Origin: JBMOMT01 sp049324835
GTDB taxonomy: Bacteria; Chloroflexota; Anaerolineae; CAYNKW01
Direction of reading: 5' to 3'
DNA length: 64,000 nucleotides
Assembly (NCBI GenBank): GCA_049324835.1
Contig: JBMOMT010000023.1
Location: forward strand, 1-64,000
A program made the position numbers and the translations under genes. Shown one piece after another: positions 6,070 through 14,411 of the stretch (positions within the stretch are counted from its first letter, which is position 1; every line of letters starts with the position of its first letter). The notes under the pieces were generated by a model that was not told the DNA's origin, made no database searches, and saw nothing but the letters and a program-made list of their open reading frames with translations.

Positions 6070-8334
6070 TCAGGCCTCCTTACGAATGACGAGTTGATCC
6101 GATTCGATGGCCACGGCGACGCGCGAGGCCTCATCCCAACCGGGGCGGAAAGTCTCGGCAGCCAGGGGCTCCAGAATCTCTTTCTGGATGACCCGTTCCA
6201 GCCGGCGCGCGCCCAACTGCGGATCGAACCCCCGCTGCACCACAAAGTCGATCACGGACGGATGAAAACTGACGAGCAAGCCATCATCGGCAAAGCGGCG
6301 GCGTACAATTTGATCCAGTTTGAGATGGGCGATCTGCCGTGCCGTGTCCGAATCGATGGGATAAAAGAGCACGATTTCGTCGATACGGCTGACAAACTCG
6401 GCCGGCAATCGTTTGCGCACCTCGGCCAGCACAGATTCTTCGGCCACGACCTGGCGCTGCGCCTCTTGCTGAAAGCCCAACGGACGGCGAAACCAGAGTT
6501 CCCCCCCCAGATTGCTGGTCATGATGACCGTACAATCGCTGAAATAGACCGTCCGCCCCTGAGCATCGGTCAGACGACCATCGTCAAAGACCTGCAAAAA
6601 GAGGTTGAGGATCACCGGATGCGCCTTTTCGATCTCGTCGAGCAGCAGCACACAAAACGGATGACGATGCACCGCCTCGGTGAGCTGGCCGCCCTGATCG
6701 TAACCCACGTAGCCTGGCGGTGCGCCGATGAGCCGCGAGATGGTAAACTCTTCAGAGAACTCGGACATATCCAGACGGATGAGCCGCTCTTCGTCGCCAA
6801 AGAGAAAATCGGTGAGCGCCTTGGCCAGTTCGGTTTTACCCACACCGGTGGGGCCGACGAACAAAAAGACGCCGTCCGGCTGGTTGGGGTTCAGATCCAG
6901 GCGACGCTTGGTCAGGCGCACCAGACCAGACAGGGCATCCACGGCAGTATCCTGGCCGATGACCCGCTCTTTGAGGAGGGTCTCCATCTCCAGGTAACGA
7001 GCCATCTCATCGCTGCCCAGACGCTCCAGCGGCATGCCGGTCATGTCGGATAACACCGAAGTGAGGGTATCTACCGTGACCGACGCCCCCTCGCCGCCGC
7101 TGAGCATCGCCCGCGCCGAGGCTCGCTCCAGCAGGTCGATGGCCTTATCGGGATAGTAGTGATTCTTGAGGTAACGGTGAGTCAGCTCGTAGACCTGATC
7201 CAGCACCTCGGCAGCGATGTGGACGCCAAAATGGCTCTCGTAGCGCGGCGACAACACTTGCAAGATCTCGAGGGTGGTATCGCGGTCGGGTTCATCCACG
7301 CGCACCGGCTGGAAACGACGCGCCAGCGCGCCATCTTTTTCCACGTATTTACGAAAATCGTGGGTGGTGGTGGCGCCAATGCAGGTGATCTCACCCCGCG
7401 CCAGGGCGGGCTTGAGAATGGTGGCTGCGTCTTGCAAACCAGACTGGCCGCCGGCACCCACCAGAGCGTGCACCTCGTCGATAAACACGACGACGTCGCC
7501 CGCCTCTTTGACCTCCTGAACGATGGCCTGTAACCGTTTTTCGAATTCACCCATGACGCTGGCGCCCGCTGTCAACGCCGAGATGCTCAATTCCACCAGC
7601 CGCTTTTGCCGGATCGGCGGCGGCACCTGCTGCGTCGCGATGCGTTGAGCCAGTCCTTCCGCCAGCGCCGTCTTGCCCACACCCGGCTCACCCACCAGGA
7701 TGGGGTTACGTTTGGTCTGTCGGCACAGGATCTCCATCATGCCGGCCAGTTCTCGCTCCCGACCCACCAGGGGGGCGAGTTTGCCCTCCTGCGCCAGGGC
7801 GGTCAGATCGCGCCCAAAACGATCCAGGGTGGGTGTGGATCGATGCCGCTGGCCCGCCTGAGGCGGCGTGATCGGTTCGCCGGCGGCTGCCGCGCCCTTG
7901 ATCTCGGAGATCAGTTGCGCCGCCGGCACCCCCAACCCCGATACCAACGTCGAGAGGGTTTGGTCGGTTTCCAGCAGCGAGGCAAAGAGATGTTGTGGCG
8001 TGATCGGCTGGCTGCCTGCCAGTTGACCGCTATGCCGCAGCGCCTCCTTGACCGCCTCAGAAACACGAAGTCGCTGGGGACTGGGTTGTGTGCCCTTGTG
8101 CAACGAGGTCTCAATGGCACTGACGAGCCGCGCCGAATCCAGTTGGTGGCCACGCAACACTTCGTCAGCCCAGGCAGGCTGCTCCTTGAGGATGGCCAGC
8201 ATCAAGTGCCAGGTATCGAGCCGGTCTTCCTGCCATTGCCTGGCGTAATTCTTGGCGATGTCGAAACACCTCTTGGATTTGGGGGAGAGATTCTCCAACA
8301 CGATCCCGTCACTCCCTGGCTGAGGGCAAGCCAT
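6070..8334 (-). CDS. clpC: Hsp100 Clp ATPase (ClpC/ClpA type)
   Basis: A 754-residue protein with an N-terminal Clp repeat domain (about 12-150) and two AAA+ modules. Walker A1 is GEPGVGKTA at 215-223 with Walker B VVFIDEVHA near 285; Walker A2 is GPTGVGKTE at 494-502 with LLLDEIEK near 565. A PLGFQQ loop at 618-623 matches the hydrophobic tripeptide by which such ATPases dock on ClpP. The linker between the modules is short and lacks the coiled M-domain of typical ClpC or ClpB, which makes it closer in size to ClpA. It should unfold proteins for ClpP; no clpP is in the window. The start could instead be the GTG eleven codons in. Confidence 0.9.
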   Translation of the reverse strand: MACPQPGSDGIVLENLSPKSKRCFDIAKNYARQWQEDRLDTWHLMLAILKEQPAWADEVLRGHQLDSARLVSAIETSLHKGTQPSPQRLRVSEAVKEALRHSGQLAGSQPITPQHLFASLLETDQTLSTLVSGLGVPAAQLISEIKGAAAAGEPITPPQAGQRHRSTPTLDRFGRDLTALAQEGKLAPLVGRERELAGMMEILCRQTKRNPILVGEPGVGKTALAEGLAQRIATQQVPPPIRQKRLVELSISALTAGASVMGEFEKRLQAIVQEVKEAGDVVVFIDEVHALVGAGGQSGLQDAATILKPALARGEITCIGATTTHDFRKYVEKDGALARRFQPVRVDEPDRDTTLEILQVLSPRYESHFGVHIAAEVLDQVYELTHRYLKNHYYPDKAIDLLERASARAMLSGGEGASVTVDTLTSVLSDMTGMPLERLGSDEMARYLEMETLLKERVIGQDTAVDALSGLVRLTKRRLDLNPNQPDGVFLFVGPTGVGKTELAKALTDFLFGDEERLIRLDMSEFSEEFTISRLIGAPPGYVGYDQGGQLTEAVHRHPFCVLLLDEIEKAHPVILNLFLQVFDDGRLTDAQGRTVYFSDCTVIMTSNLGGELWFRRPLGFQQEAQRQVVAEESVLAEVRKRLPAEFVSRIDEIVLFYPIDSDTARQIAHLKLDQIVRRRFADDGLLVSFHPSVIDFVVQRGFDPQLGARRLERVIQKEILEPLAAETFRPGWDEASRVAVAIESDQLVIRKEA

Positions 8335-8382
8335 GCCTGTCCTGAACGCCGCACTCGAAACAACGCCTTGGCCCGGTTCCGG

Positions 8383-8691
8383 CTACAGTTCAGGTTCGAG
8401 CAAATGCCCCATCTTGCGTTGAGAACGACTGCGCGGTGTATTGCTGGCCGGGTTGCCTTTCGACCCGGTATCGGTCCACAAGAGCTGCTGCAATCGCTCC
8501 AGGACGACCGGATGGAAATGGGTCTCGCCGCAATAATCACACACCTGAGCGGGCACGTTGGGCACAACGACGAGCTGCCCCTCGTACCACTGGGTGTAGG
8601 TGCCACGCTCGTCGTGCAAATGTCCCACGTGACACGCAGGACACAAACCCATAGAGACATCTGAAGATGGTTTGATCGTTGATTCCATCAT
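8383..8691 (-). CDS. YgiT/MqsA-type zinc-finger protein, no HTH
   Basis: A 102-residue protein with the CPAC...CDYC zinc-binding pair of the YgiT/MqsA N-terminal domain (residues about 17-60) and the typical segment QWYEGQLVVVPNVPAQVCDYCGE. In type II toxin-antitoxin systems this domain binds the MqsR-type toxin and is followed by a DNA-binding HTH. Here the remaining tail is short, basic and Ser/Pro-rich with no HTH, and no small toxin gene lies next to it, so it appears to be an orphan. The ATG at 8691 follows GGAAAG closely; the adjacent ATG at 8688 is an equal choice. It sits between lepB and clpC on the same strand. Confidence 0.75.
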   Translation of the reverse strand: MMESTIKPSSDVSMGLCPACHVGHLHDERGTYTQWYEGQLVVVPNVPAQVCDYCGETHFHPVVLERLQQLLWTDTGSKGNPASNTPRSRSQRKMGHLLEPEL

Positions 8692-8759
8692 ATCTTTCCA
8701 GTAGAACACCTGCCCACGTCGGGTTCTGCTCGACACAAAAGGTAAAAGAGCCAGCAGGG

Positions 8760-9506
8760 CTACGGCCCGGAAGCGGGCAATGGACTGATTAGCAGGCTCT
8801 CAAAAGGCGTGGTCAGTCTGGGCGTGGCTGTGGGTTTGGGCCCGTGCTGGATGAAACCCACGTCCTGGACAGGCCAATAACGAAAAACAGCCTTGCCGAT
8901 CAACTGATCGCGGCTGACAGGCCCCCAGGCGCGAGAATCGCTCGAGCTGTTGCGATTGTCGCCCATGACAAAGTACTCCTCCTCGCCCAATTGCCACGTG
9001 CCAGAACCTCGCCATTGGAGGCCATTGAGCCACGGCTCTAGTGTCAGCACACCATCGACGTACAACTGGCCATTCTTCAGCTCGACCTCTTCGCCGGGCA
9101 GGCCGATGAGCCGCTTGATGTAATACTTTTCCGGGCTGCGTGGAAACCTGAACACGATGACATCACCACGCTGCAACGGCCAGACCTTGTGGGTTTGTTT
9201 GCTGATAAGCAGGTATTGTCCCTCGTGAAGCGTTGGCTCCATGCTGATACTGAGCACCTTGTAACGCCCGATAAAGGTGCTCAACACGGCATAAATGATC
9301 ACCGTCAGCAAAAGCGTCTCCAGAATGTCGATCAGCAGGGTCTTTAGGCCAGAGCCATCACGACGAGCAGGCAACTCGGACACGCCGTCGGCGCTGTTTG
9401 GCCAGGGCTCTGGGGAAGGTTCACCCGAAACAGAGGGTACAACCGCCTCCCCGGCCCGGGCGACCTCTTGCAGAACGGCCTGTGGGTCTGTGTCTCGATC
9501 AAACAA
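8760..9506 (-). CDS. lepB: Signal peptidase I
   Basis: A 248-residue protein with an acidic, proline-rich 50-residue N-terminal extension, one membrane segment (about 56-78) and the S26 peptidase domain outside the membrane. The catalytic Ser88 lies in SISMEPTL, the general-base Lys131 in YYIKRLIGLPGE, and the conserved box E is MGDNRNSSSDSR near 180. It removes signal peptides from exported proteins. The start read here is a TTG with AAGGAAA about 11 bases upstream; no ATG is available nearby. The C-terminus extends about 30 residues beyond the usual end with a Pro/Thr-rich segment. Confidence 0.93.
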   Translation of the reverse strand: MFDRDTDPQAVLQEVARAGEAVVPSVSGEPSPEPWPNSADGVSELPARRDGSGLKTLLIDILETLLLTVIIYAVLSTFIGRYKVLSISMEPTLHEGQYLLISKQTHKVWPLQRGDVIVFRFPRSPEKYYIKRLIGLPGEEVELKNGQLYVDGVLTLEPWLNGLQWRGSGTWQLGEEEYFVMGDNRNSSSDSRAWGPVSRDQLIGKAVFRYWPVQDVGFIQHGPKPTATPRLTTPFESLLISPLPASGP

Positions 9507-9593
9507 TGGTGTCTATTTCCTTGTGTTTTATTTTGCCGGCGCTGATTATAGTACATCTCGTCTGGGAAGGCAAACAGCACTTGAACAGAGCGA

Positions 9594-9700
9594 GTTTTCA
9601 TCCTCCCGCAGGTTGAGGAAGAATCATGCCCCCAGAGAGGGTTTTCATGGGCCAAAGCTCGGGGGAAGCGTATCCATCGAACCTGCGGCAGGGTTCTCAT
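9594..9700. mobile_element. Family A-like inverted-repeat element (variant TIR)
   Basis: The left end GTTTTCATCCTCCCGCAGGT (from 9594) is matched by the inverted right end ACCTGCGGCAGGGTTCTCAT (9681-9700). The same variant end occurs at 52140-52167. The interior has no coding sequence. The right end directly abuts the TTGACG -35 box of the tRNA-Glu promoter. The gap 9507-9593 holds nothing else I can identify. Confidence 0.6.
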
Positions 9701-9729
9701 TTGACGATTCCCCCGGTTTCTGATAAAAT
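9701..9729 (+). promoter_or_regulatory. Promoter of tRNA-Glu
   Basis: TTGACG (9701-9706), a 17-base spacer, then TAAAAT (9724-9729), ending 11 bases before the tRNA. This is a good sigma-70-type match for a stable RNA gene. Confidence 0.75.
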
Positions 9730-9740
9730 ACCCTCCGCTG

Positions 9741-9813
9741 GCCCCCGTCGTCTAGAGGCCCAGGACACAGCCCTTTCAAGGCTGCGACGCGGATTCGAAT
9801 TCCGCCGGGGGCA
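9741..9813 (+). tRNA. tRNA-Glu (anticodon UUC)
   Basis: The acceptor stem GCCCCCG pairs with CGGGGGC at the 3' end, with discriminator A at 9813. The anticodon arm is CAGCC-CTTTCAA-GGCTG with anticodon TTC. The T arm is GCGGA-TTCGAAT-TCCGC. CCA is not encoded. The gene stands alone between its own promoter and a strong terminator. Confidence 0.97.
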
Positions 9814-9817
9814 TCGG

Positions 9818-9857
9818 AAAGACCTGTCAAGCAGCCCCTCGTTGACAGGTCTTTTTT
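9818..9857 (+). terminator. Rho-independent terminator of tRNA-Glu
   Basis: AAAGACCTGTCAA (9818-9830) pairs with TTGACAGGTCTTT, followed directly by a run of T residues. The 11-base loop is GCAGCCCCTCG. Confidence 0.9.
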
Positions 9858-9899
9858 GCACACGCCAGCGGGTGTACTCCCGCAGGACTTGCGCGGTCG

Positions 9900-9999
9900 A
9901 GGTGACAGGCGCTTCAAGAACTGTTTGAACTGAGCCGGGATAACATTCCAAGTCAATTGGCAATACCAAACAGTCATCAGTTGAAAGCGCCTGTCACCT
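9900..9999. repeat. 100-bp inverted-repeat element upstream of deoC
   Basis: AGGTGACAGGCGCTT (9900-9914) is a perfect 15-base match to the inverted AAGCGCCTGTCACCT (9985-9999); beyond it the arms continue imperfectly (TTCAAGAACTG against TTTCAACTG). The interior is AT-richer than the neighbouring genes and has no ORF. It is MITE-like or a long hairpin. No second copy is seen in the window. The rest of 9858-10075 holds only the deoC ribosome site. Confidence 0.65.
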
Positions 10000-10075
10000 G
10001 AAAAAATGTAAACGTGACCAGTCAGGTCTTGTCCCAACTTTTCGCCTCCCACACGAGGCACACGGAGAGCAACCG

Positions 10076-10753
10076 ATGAAAAAACCAACCTCAGCCGGCC
10101 AATTGGCGCGCTACATCGATCACACCCTGCTCAAACCAGAGGCAACCACCGAGCAGATCGTACAACTGTGCCGCGAAGCGCGCCAGTATGGTTTCGGCGC
10201 AGTGTGTATCAATCCGGTCTATGTCAAACAATGCGCCCGCCTGCTTCAAGACTGCGACGTCGCCGTCTGCACCGTGATCGGTTTCCCGTTGGGTGCCAGC
10301 GTCACCGGGGTCAAGGTCTTTGAAGCCTGCCAGGCCATCGCCGATGGCGCCACCGAACTGGACATGGTGCTCAATATCGGCGCGCTCAAATCAGGCGACG
10401 CCGAACGGGCGCAGCACGATATCGCCGCCGTGGCTCAGGCCTGCCACGAGGGCGGGGCGATCCTCAAAGTCATCATCGAGACCGCTCTGCTGACCGAGCC
10501 TGAAAAGGTCCTGGCCTGCCAACTGGCCCAGGCTGCCGGCGCCGATTTCGTCAAAACTTCCACCGGCTTTGCCTCCGGCGGCGCTACGGTCGAAGACGTG
10601 GCCCTGATGCGGCGCGCCGTCGGCCCAGAGATGGGCATCAAAGCCGCGGGTGGCATCCGCAGCTACCAGGACGCTCAAAAGATGATCGCCGCCGGCGCCA
10701 CGCGTATTGGGGCCAGCGCCAGCATCCAAATCCTGCAAGGCGCAGAAGAATAA
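10076..10753 (+). CDS. deoC: Deoxyribose-phosphate aldolase
   Basis: A 225-residue TIM-barrel class I aldolase of the usual bacterial length. It cleaves 2-deoxyribose 5-phosphate to glyceraldehyde 3-phosphate and acetaldehyde in deoxynucleoside catabolism. The Schiff-base lysine is Lys160 (ADFVKTSTGF), the proton-relay residues are Asp96 (ELDMVLNIG) and Lys189 (GIKAAGGIR), and the N-terminal YIDHTLLKP is typical. The ATG follows GGAGAG. It stands as a single gene, with a strong hairpin just after its stop codon and the convergent RNase P RNA gene beyond it. Confidence 0.97.
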   Translation: MKKPTSAGQLARYIDHTLLKPEATTEQIVQLCREARQYGFGAVCINPVYVKQCARLLQDCDVAVCTVIGFPLGASVTGVKVFEACQAIADGATELDMVLNIGALKSGDAERAQHDIAAVAQACHEGGAILKVIIETALLTEPEKVLACQLAQAAGADFVKTSTGFASGGATVEDVALMRRAVGPEMGIKAAGGIRSYQDAQKMIAAGATRIGASASIQILQGAEE

Positions 10754-10756
10754 CCA

Positions 10757-10786
10757 ACCCCTGAGGCGTTGAACGCCCCAGGGGTC
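10757..10786 (+). terminator. Hairpin after deoC
   Basis: CCCCTGAGGCGTT pairs with AACGCCCCAGGGG with a two-base loop and one mismatch. It is not followed by a clear T run, but it separates deoC from the convergent rnpB. Confidence 0.6.
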
Positions 10787-10790
10787 TGGC

Positions 10791-11173
10791 AGAGCCCTGT
10801 CGGTCTGTAAGCCGGATTCTGTCCCCTCGAACGAGGGGGGCGGCCATCCATCTGGGACGGCGGTTGCCCGCCGTCTCTAGCAGCCCACCCGGAGGTCAAA
10901 GGAGACGGGCCGCCTCCCGGCGCTGTTGCGCCTTTCCTCCTGCTTGGCCTTGCTCCCGGTGGGGTTTGCCTGGCCGGGCCTGTCGCCAGACCCGCCGGTG
11001 GTCTCTTACACCACCTTTTCACCCTTACCGACCCTCGCGGGCCGGCGGTTTGTCTCTGTGGCACTTGCCGTCGGGTCACCCCGCCTGGCCGTTAGCCAGC
11101 ACCGCGCCCTATGGAGTCCGGACTTTCCTCGAACGCCCTCTGGACGCCCGCGACCGCCCGACCGGCAGGACTC
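10791..11173 (-). ncRNA. rnpB: RNase P RNA (bacterial type A)
   Basis: Read on the minus strand, the region contains the universal blocks GAGGAAAGTCCGGACTCC near the 5' end and ACAGAATCCGGCTTACAGAC near the 3' end. The P1 helix is visible: GAGTCCTGCCGGTC at the 5' end pairs with GACCGACAGGGCTC at the 3' end with one G-U, which fixes the ends at about 11173 and 10791. The length of about 383 bases is normal for a type A RNA. It is the ribozyme that matures tRNA 5' ends. Open reading frames across this region on both strands are spurious. Confidence 0.95.
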
Positions 11174-11213
11174 GATTCCACTATAACACAGCCTCGGCGG
11201 GCTGTCAAGCCCC

Positions 11214-13127
11214 TCATTGACCACTCGTCACCCGGAACTCGCGCACCACGATGCTATCGTTTTCCACCTGAGCCGTACCGGGGTCTACCACCGGCAGGCG
11301 GATAGCTGTCTGGGGCGCGTAGAGGCCCGCCTTGATCCAGTAACTGCCCGGCGGCGTATCGGCTGGAATACGAAACGTGTAGGCATCACTCACCTGCTCG
11401 TCCACCTGCCATTGGGTGGTAGGATAGGAGCCATTGCGCGGTTCGGCATCCTGTTGCATGAGGATACTACCATCGGCCCGCGTCAGGTGAACAAAAACCC
11501 GGTAAGGCGTGCCCATCTGGGCCAGCGCGCGCCAATAGAACGTGACGGCCAGTGTATCACCTGCCGGCACCTCGATGCGCGCCATTTCAGCCGCCACCAG
11601 CATCACCTGATCGCCCAGGTTGACGTTGAGCGGCAGGCGTGCGCCGGTGCTCACCGTCAGCGTCACCAGCGTGCCCTCGGCCACCAGTGTGCCAGCAGAC
11701 GGCTTTTGCGTGATGACCACCCCCTGCGCCTCGGCGCTCCAGATCTCCTGCCGCGCCACTTCCAGACCGATCTCACGCAGGCCAGGCTCCACCGAGTCAG
11801 CCGGCAGCCCCACCACGTTGGGCACGCTGATAAAGCGCGGCCCCTGGCTCAGAATGACGCCCACCACCTCGCCGCGTTTCACCAACTGACCGGCAGCGAT
11901 GGTCTGAGCGGCCACGTGCAACGGTGGGATGGCGGCGTCGTGCCGCTCACCGACGACGGCAAACCCCAGGCCGGTCGCTGCCAGGAGTTGCCGGGCCGCC
12001 TCCTGCTCCAGCCCAACGACCTGCGGCACGGTGATGGCCTGGAGCGCATCTGCCGTAGCTGAGGGTTGGGGCGTCGGCGCGACAAACGGCGTTGGCGTAG
12101 GCGGCGTGCGCGCCAGGGTGTAACGCTGAACGACCAGCATCCACACCGGAACAAGCCCGGCGACCATCATCACCACCAGCGCCGCCATGAACCAGGCCAG
12201 CCAGTCGGGGCCGGTGGTCTGTGCCGGTTCTTCGACCGGCGCGGCCTGCGGCAACGGCGTCGGCGGCACAGATTCGGCGGGTGGCAACGTCGAGGTGGCC
12301 TGGCCCGCAGTGCGGCGATACTCGATGAGCACCTGGCCCATTTGAGTGGCGGTGCGAAAGCGCTGCGACGGCTCTTTGGACAGCGCTCGCAAAACGATCT
12401 GCTCCAGCCGGGGCGGGATGCGCGAATTCCATCGGCTGGGGGGCGGCGGCGGCTGCGTGGCGTGTTGCGAAATCAGCTCCTGCACCGTCTGGCCCTGAAA
12501 AGGCAGCCGGCCGGCCAGCATGCGGTACAACAACACGCCGATGGCATAGACGTCGGTGGCCGGGCTCACCGGCAAGCCCTGCGCCTGCTCTGGCGCGGCA
12601 TACTGGGGCGTGGCCCACACCACCTCGTTCTGCCCCGCCTCCCTGGCCTTCAGGGCCTGGGCAATGCCAAAATCTACCACCTTGACCCGGCCATCACGCG
12701 TCACCAGGATGTTCTGTGGTTTCAGATCGCAGTGCACCACGCCGGCGCGATGGGCCGCGCCCACGCCGGCACAGACCTGGATGACCAGGTCCACGGCGTC
12801 TTCGACCGGCAGTGCGCCGTTGGCGCCCAAAAGCGCCGTGAGACTCTGGCCCTCCACGTATTCCATGACGAGGTAATAAAAGTGACCATCACGGCCTACG
12901 TCATAGATCGAAACGATGTTAGGGTGATCCAGACCGGCGGCCGCCCGGGCCTCACGCTGAAAGCGGGCCAAAAAGCTCGTGTCCTCGGCGTAGCCCTCAC
13001 GCAGCACCTTGACGGCCACCTGACGGCCAAGCTCCTGATCGATGGCCTTGTAGACCACCGCCATGCCGCCGTCGCCCAGTTTGGCCGTGATGCGATAACG
13101 ATCGTTGAGGATAAATGCCTCACTCAT
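11214..13127 (-). CDS. Ser/Thr protein kinase with PASTA repeats (PknB/Stk family)
   Basis: 637 residues from the ATG at 13127, whose TG is shared with the upstream gene's TGA (ATGA overlap). The kinase domain (about 10-275) has the Gly loop LGDGGMAVV, Lys40, HCDLKPQN with catalytic Asp134, and DFG at 152-154. A Pro/Ala-rich linker leads to one membrane helix (about 345-370). Outside are two PASTA repeats (VPQVVGLEQEAA..., VPNVVGLPADSV...) and a C-terminal beta-rich domain of about 120 residues. PASTA kinases sense cell-wall fragments and control growth and division. Only two PASTA units plus an extra beta domain are present, fewer than the 3-4 of many Gram-positives. Confidence 0.93.
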   Translation of the reverse strand: MSEAFILNDRYRITAKLGDGGMAVVYKAIDQELGRQVAVKVLREGYAEDTSFLARFQREARAAAGLDHPNIVSIYDVGRDGHFYYLVMEYVEGQSLTALLGANGALPVEDAVDLVIQVCAGVGAAHRAGVVHCDLKPQNILVTRDGRVKVVDFGIAQALKAREAGQNEVVWATPQYAAPEQAQGLPVSPATDVYAIGVLLYRMLAGRLPFQGQTVQELISQHATQPPPPPSRWNSRIPPRLEQIVLRALSKEPSQRFRTATQMGQVLIEYRRTAGQATSTLPPAESVPPTPLPQAAPVEEPAQTTGPDWLAWFMAALVVMMVAGLVPVWMLVVQRYTLARTPPTPTPFVAPTPQPSATADALQAITVPQVVGLEQEAARQLLAATGLGFAVVGERHDAAIPPLHVAAQTIAAGQLVKRGEVVGVILSQGPRFISVPNVVGLPADSVEPGLREIGLEVARQEIWSAEAQGVVITQKPSAGTLVAEGTLVTLTVSTGARLPLNVNLGDQVMLVAAEMARIEVPAGDTLAVTFYWRALAQMGTPYRVFVHLTRADGSILMQQDAEPRNGSYPTTQWQVDEQVSDAYTFRIPADTPPGSYWIKAGLYAPQTAIRLPVVDPGTAQVENDSIVVREFRVTSGQ

Positions 13128-14377
13128 GCCTGTCTCTCGATCTCGTTTTCGGCAAAGAGCCACCGCGACACCCATCGGTCGATGCCGGAGCGCAGGAGCG
13201 CGGTCAACAGCGCCGCCAGCAGCGCTGCCAGCCAGCCGATGGTCAACTGGATGCCGTTCAGCACCACATCCCACCACAACCAGGAGATGATCAGCGCGGC
13301 GGCCACGTAGGCCAGGCTAAAGACCACACCCAGACCCAGGTAAACAAAACTCTGCCGCACCCACAGGTTCAGCCGCGCCGATGGTCGCGACCTCAAGATG
13401 GCATAGGTCAACGCCAGGGGAAAGGCCGCCAGCGCAGCGGTGACGATGCGCATATCGACGATGGCCCGGCCAATCAACGCCCCTGGCACCACCAGCATCA
13501 CGAACGGCGCCAGGGTCAAGGTCATGCCGCCGGCCATCTCGCGCAAGTGGAGCCGGATGTCCGGCAAATCGGTGGTGCGATGGGTGTGCCACAGGCTGTA
13601 GACCCACAAAACGAAAACGACGCCAAAAGCGACAAAAGGCAGGTTCGAGATCCAATGGATGTCGAAACGCCGCCAGGCCACGATGTAACCCGCCGCCAGT
13701 CCCAGCATCAGGCCGGGAAGGTAAAGCCCCGCCAGCAGCAGCCGCAGGCGGCGAATGCGTCGGCGTTTGTCTTCCGGAAAGAGCAAAGAAAAATGCAACA
13801 GCGCGCCCATCGAGAGGCCCGTGGCCAGCCGCTGCACCAGGCCGCTCCAGGCGGTGTAGGTCACGTTGATGCGAGTATTGGTGAACAGCGCCACGCCGGC
13901 TGCCAGGCAAAAGAGCAGGTAAACCCTGGCGGCGGGCGCGTCCAACGTGCCAGAGAAAAAAACGGCCATGCCTGCCAACCAGAACAACCCACCCACGAGA
14001 TAGTAAACGGCATAACCATCCAGGAAAGGAAAACCACTCTCGGCGCGAAACTCGGCGATCCAGACATCGCCGCGGCGCGAGATCTCCATCACCGCCACGT
14101 CGCCAGGCGAGAGGGCCTGCCACGCCTCTCGGAACAACTGCCGTTGCGCCAGCGGGGCGCCTTCCAGCGTCAGCAGTCGATCGCCGTTCTGAATACCTGC
14201 CTGCTGGGCGGCGCTACCTCGGGCCACGGCGTAAATCTCACCGTCGGCGCTGTGCCAGGCCATGCCAAAGGCCGGAAAAGTCAGCTCGGTGCTATAAAGC
14301 AACAGCGCCAACACCCACACCGCCAGCCCGGCAGCGATGAATCTCACCTGTCCTCTCGTTTGGTGCCAAACTTTCAC
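13124..14377 (-). CDS. PDZ-domain multi-pass membrane protein paired with the kinase
   Basis: 417 residues with one N-terminal membrane helix, a PDZ-like domain outside (about 45-110; RGSAAQQAGIQNGDRLLTLEG is its ligand-loop region), then about eight hydrophobic helices. The part after the PDZ resembles the membrane sensor region of some Chloroflexota histidine kinases, but no kinase core follows. Its stop overlaps the start of the PASTA kinase by ATGA, so the two are translationally coupled. It may act as a membrane co-sensor for that kinase, which is an inference. The ATG at 14377 has no strong ribosome site in the upstream repeat-rich gap. Confidence 0.8.
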   Translation of the reverse strand: MKVWHQTRGQVRFIAAGLAVWVLALLLYSTELTFPAFGMAWHSADGEIYAVARGSAAQQAGIQNGDRLLTLEGAPLAQRQLFREAWQALSPGDVAVMEISRRGDVWIAEFRAESGFPFLDGYAVYYLVGGLFWLAGMAVFFSGTLDAPAARVYLLFCLAAGVALFTNTRINVTYTAWSGLVQRLATGLSMGALLHFSLLFPEDKRRRIRRLRLLLAGLYLPGLMLGLAAGYIVAWRRFDIHWISNLPFVAFGVVFVLWVYSLWHTHRTTDLPDIRLHLREMAGGMTLTLAPFVMLVVPGALIGRAIVDMRIVTAALAAFPLALTYAILRSRPSARLNLWVRQSFVYLGLGVVFSLAYVAAALIISWLWWDVVLNGIQLTIGWLAALLAALLTALLRSGIDRWVSRWLFAENEIERQA

Positions 14378-14411
14378 GTTTCCCCCTGGATAGTCACGAA
14401 CCTTAAAAATG

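Noticed and set aside
10864..11220. Several open frames across 10864-11220
   Set aside because: The region is RNase P RNA with universal conserved blocks, so these frames are not genes.
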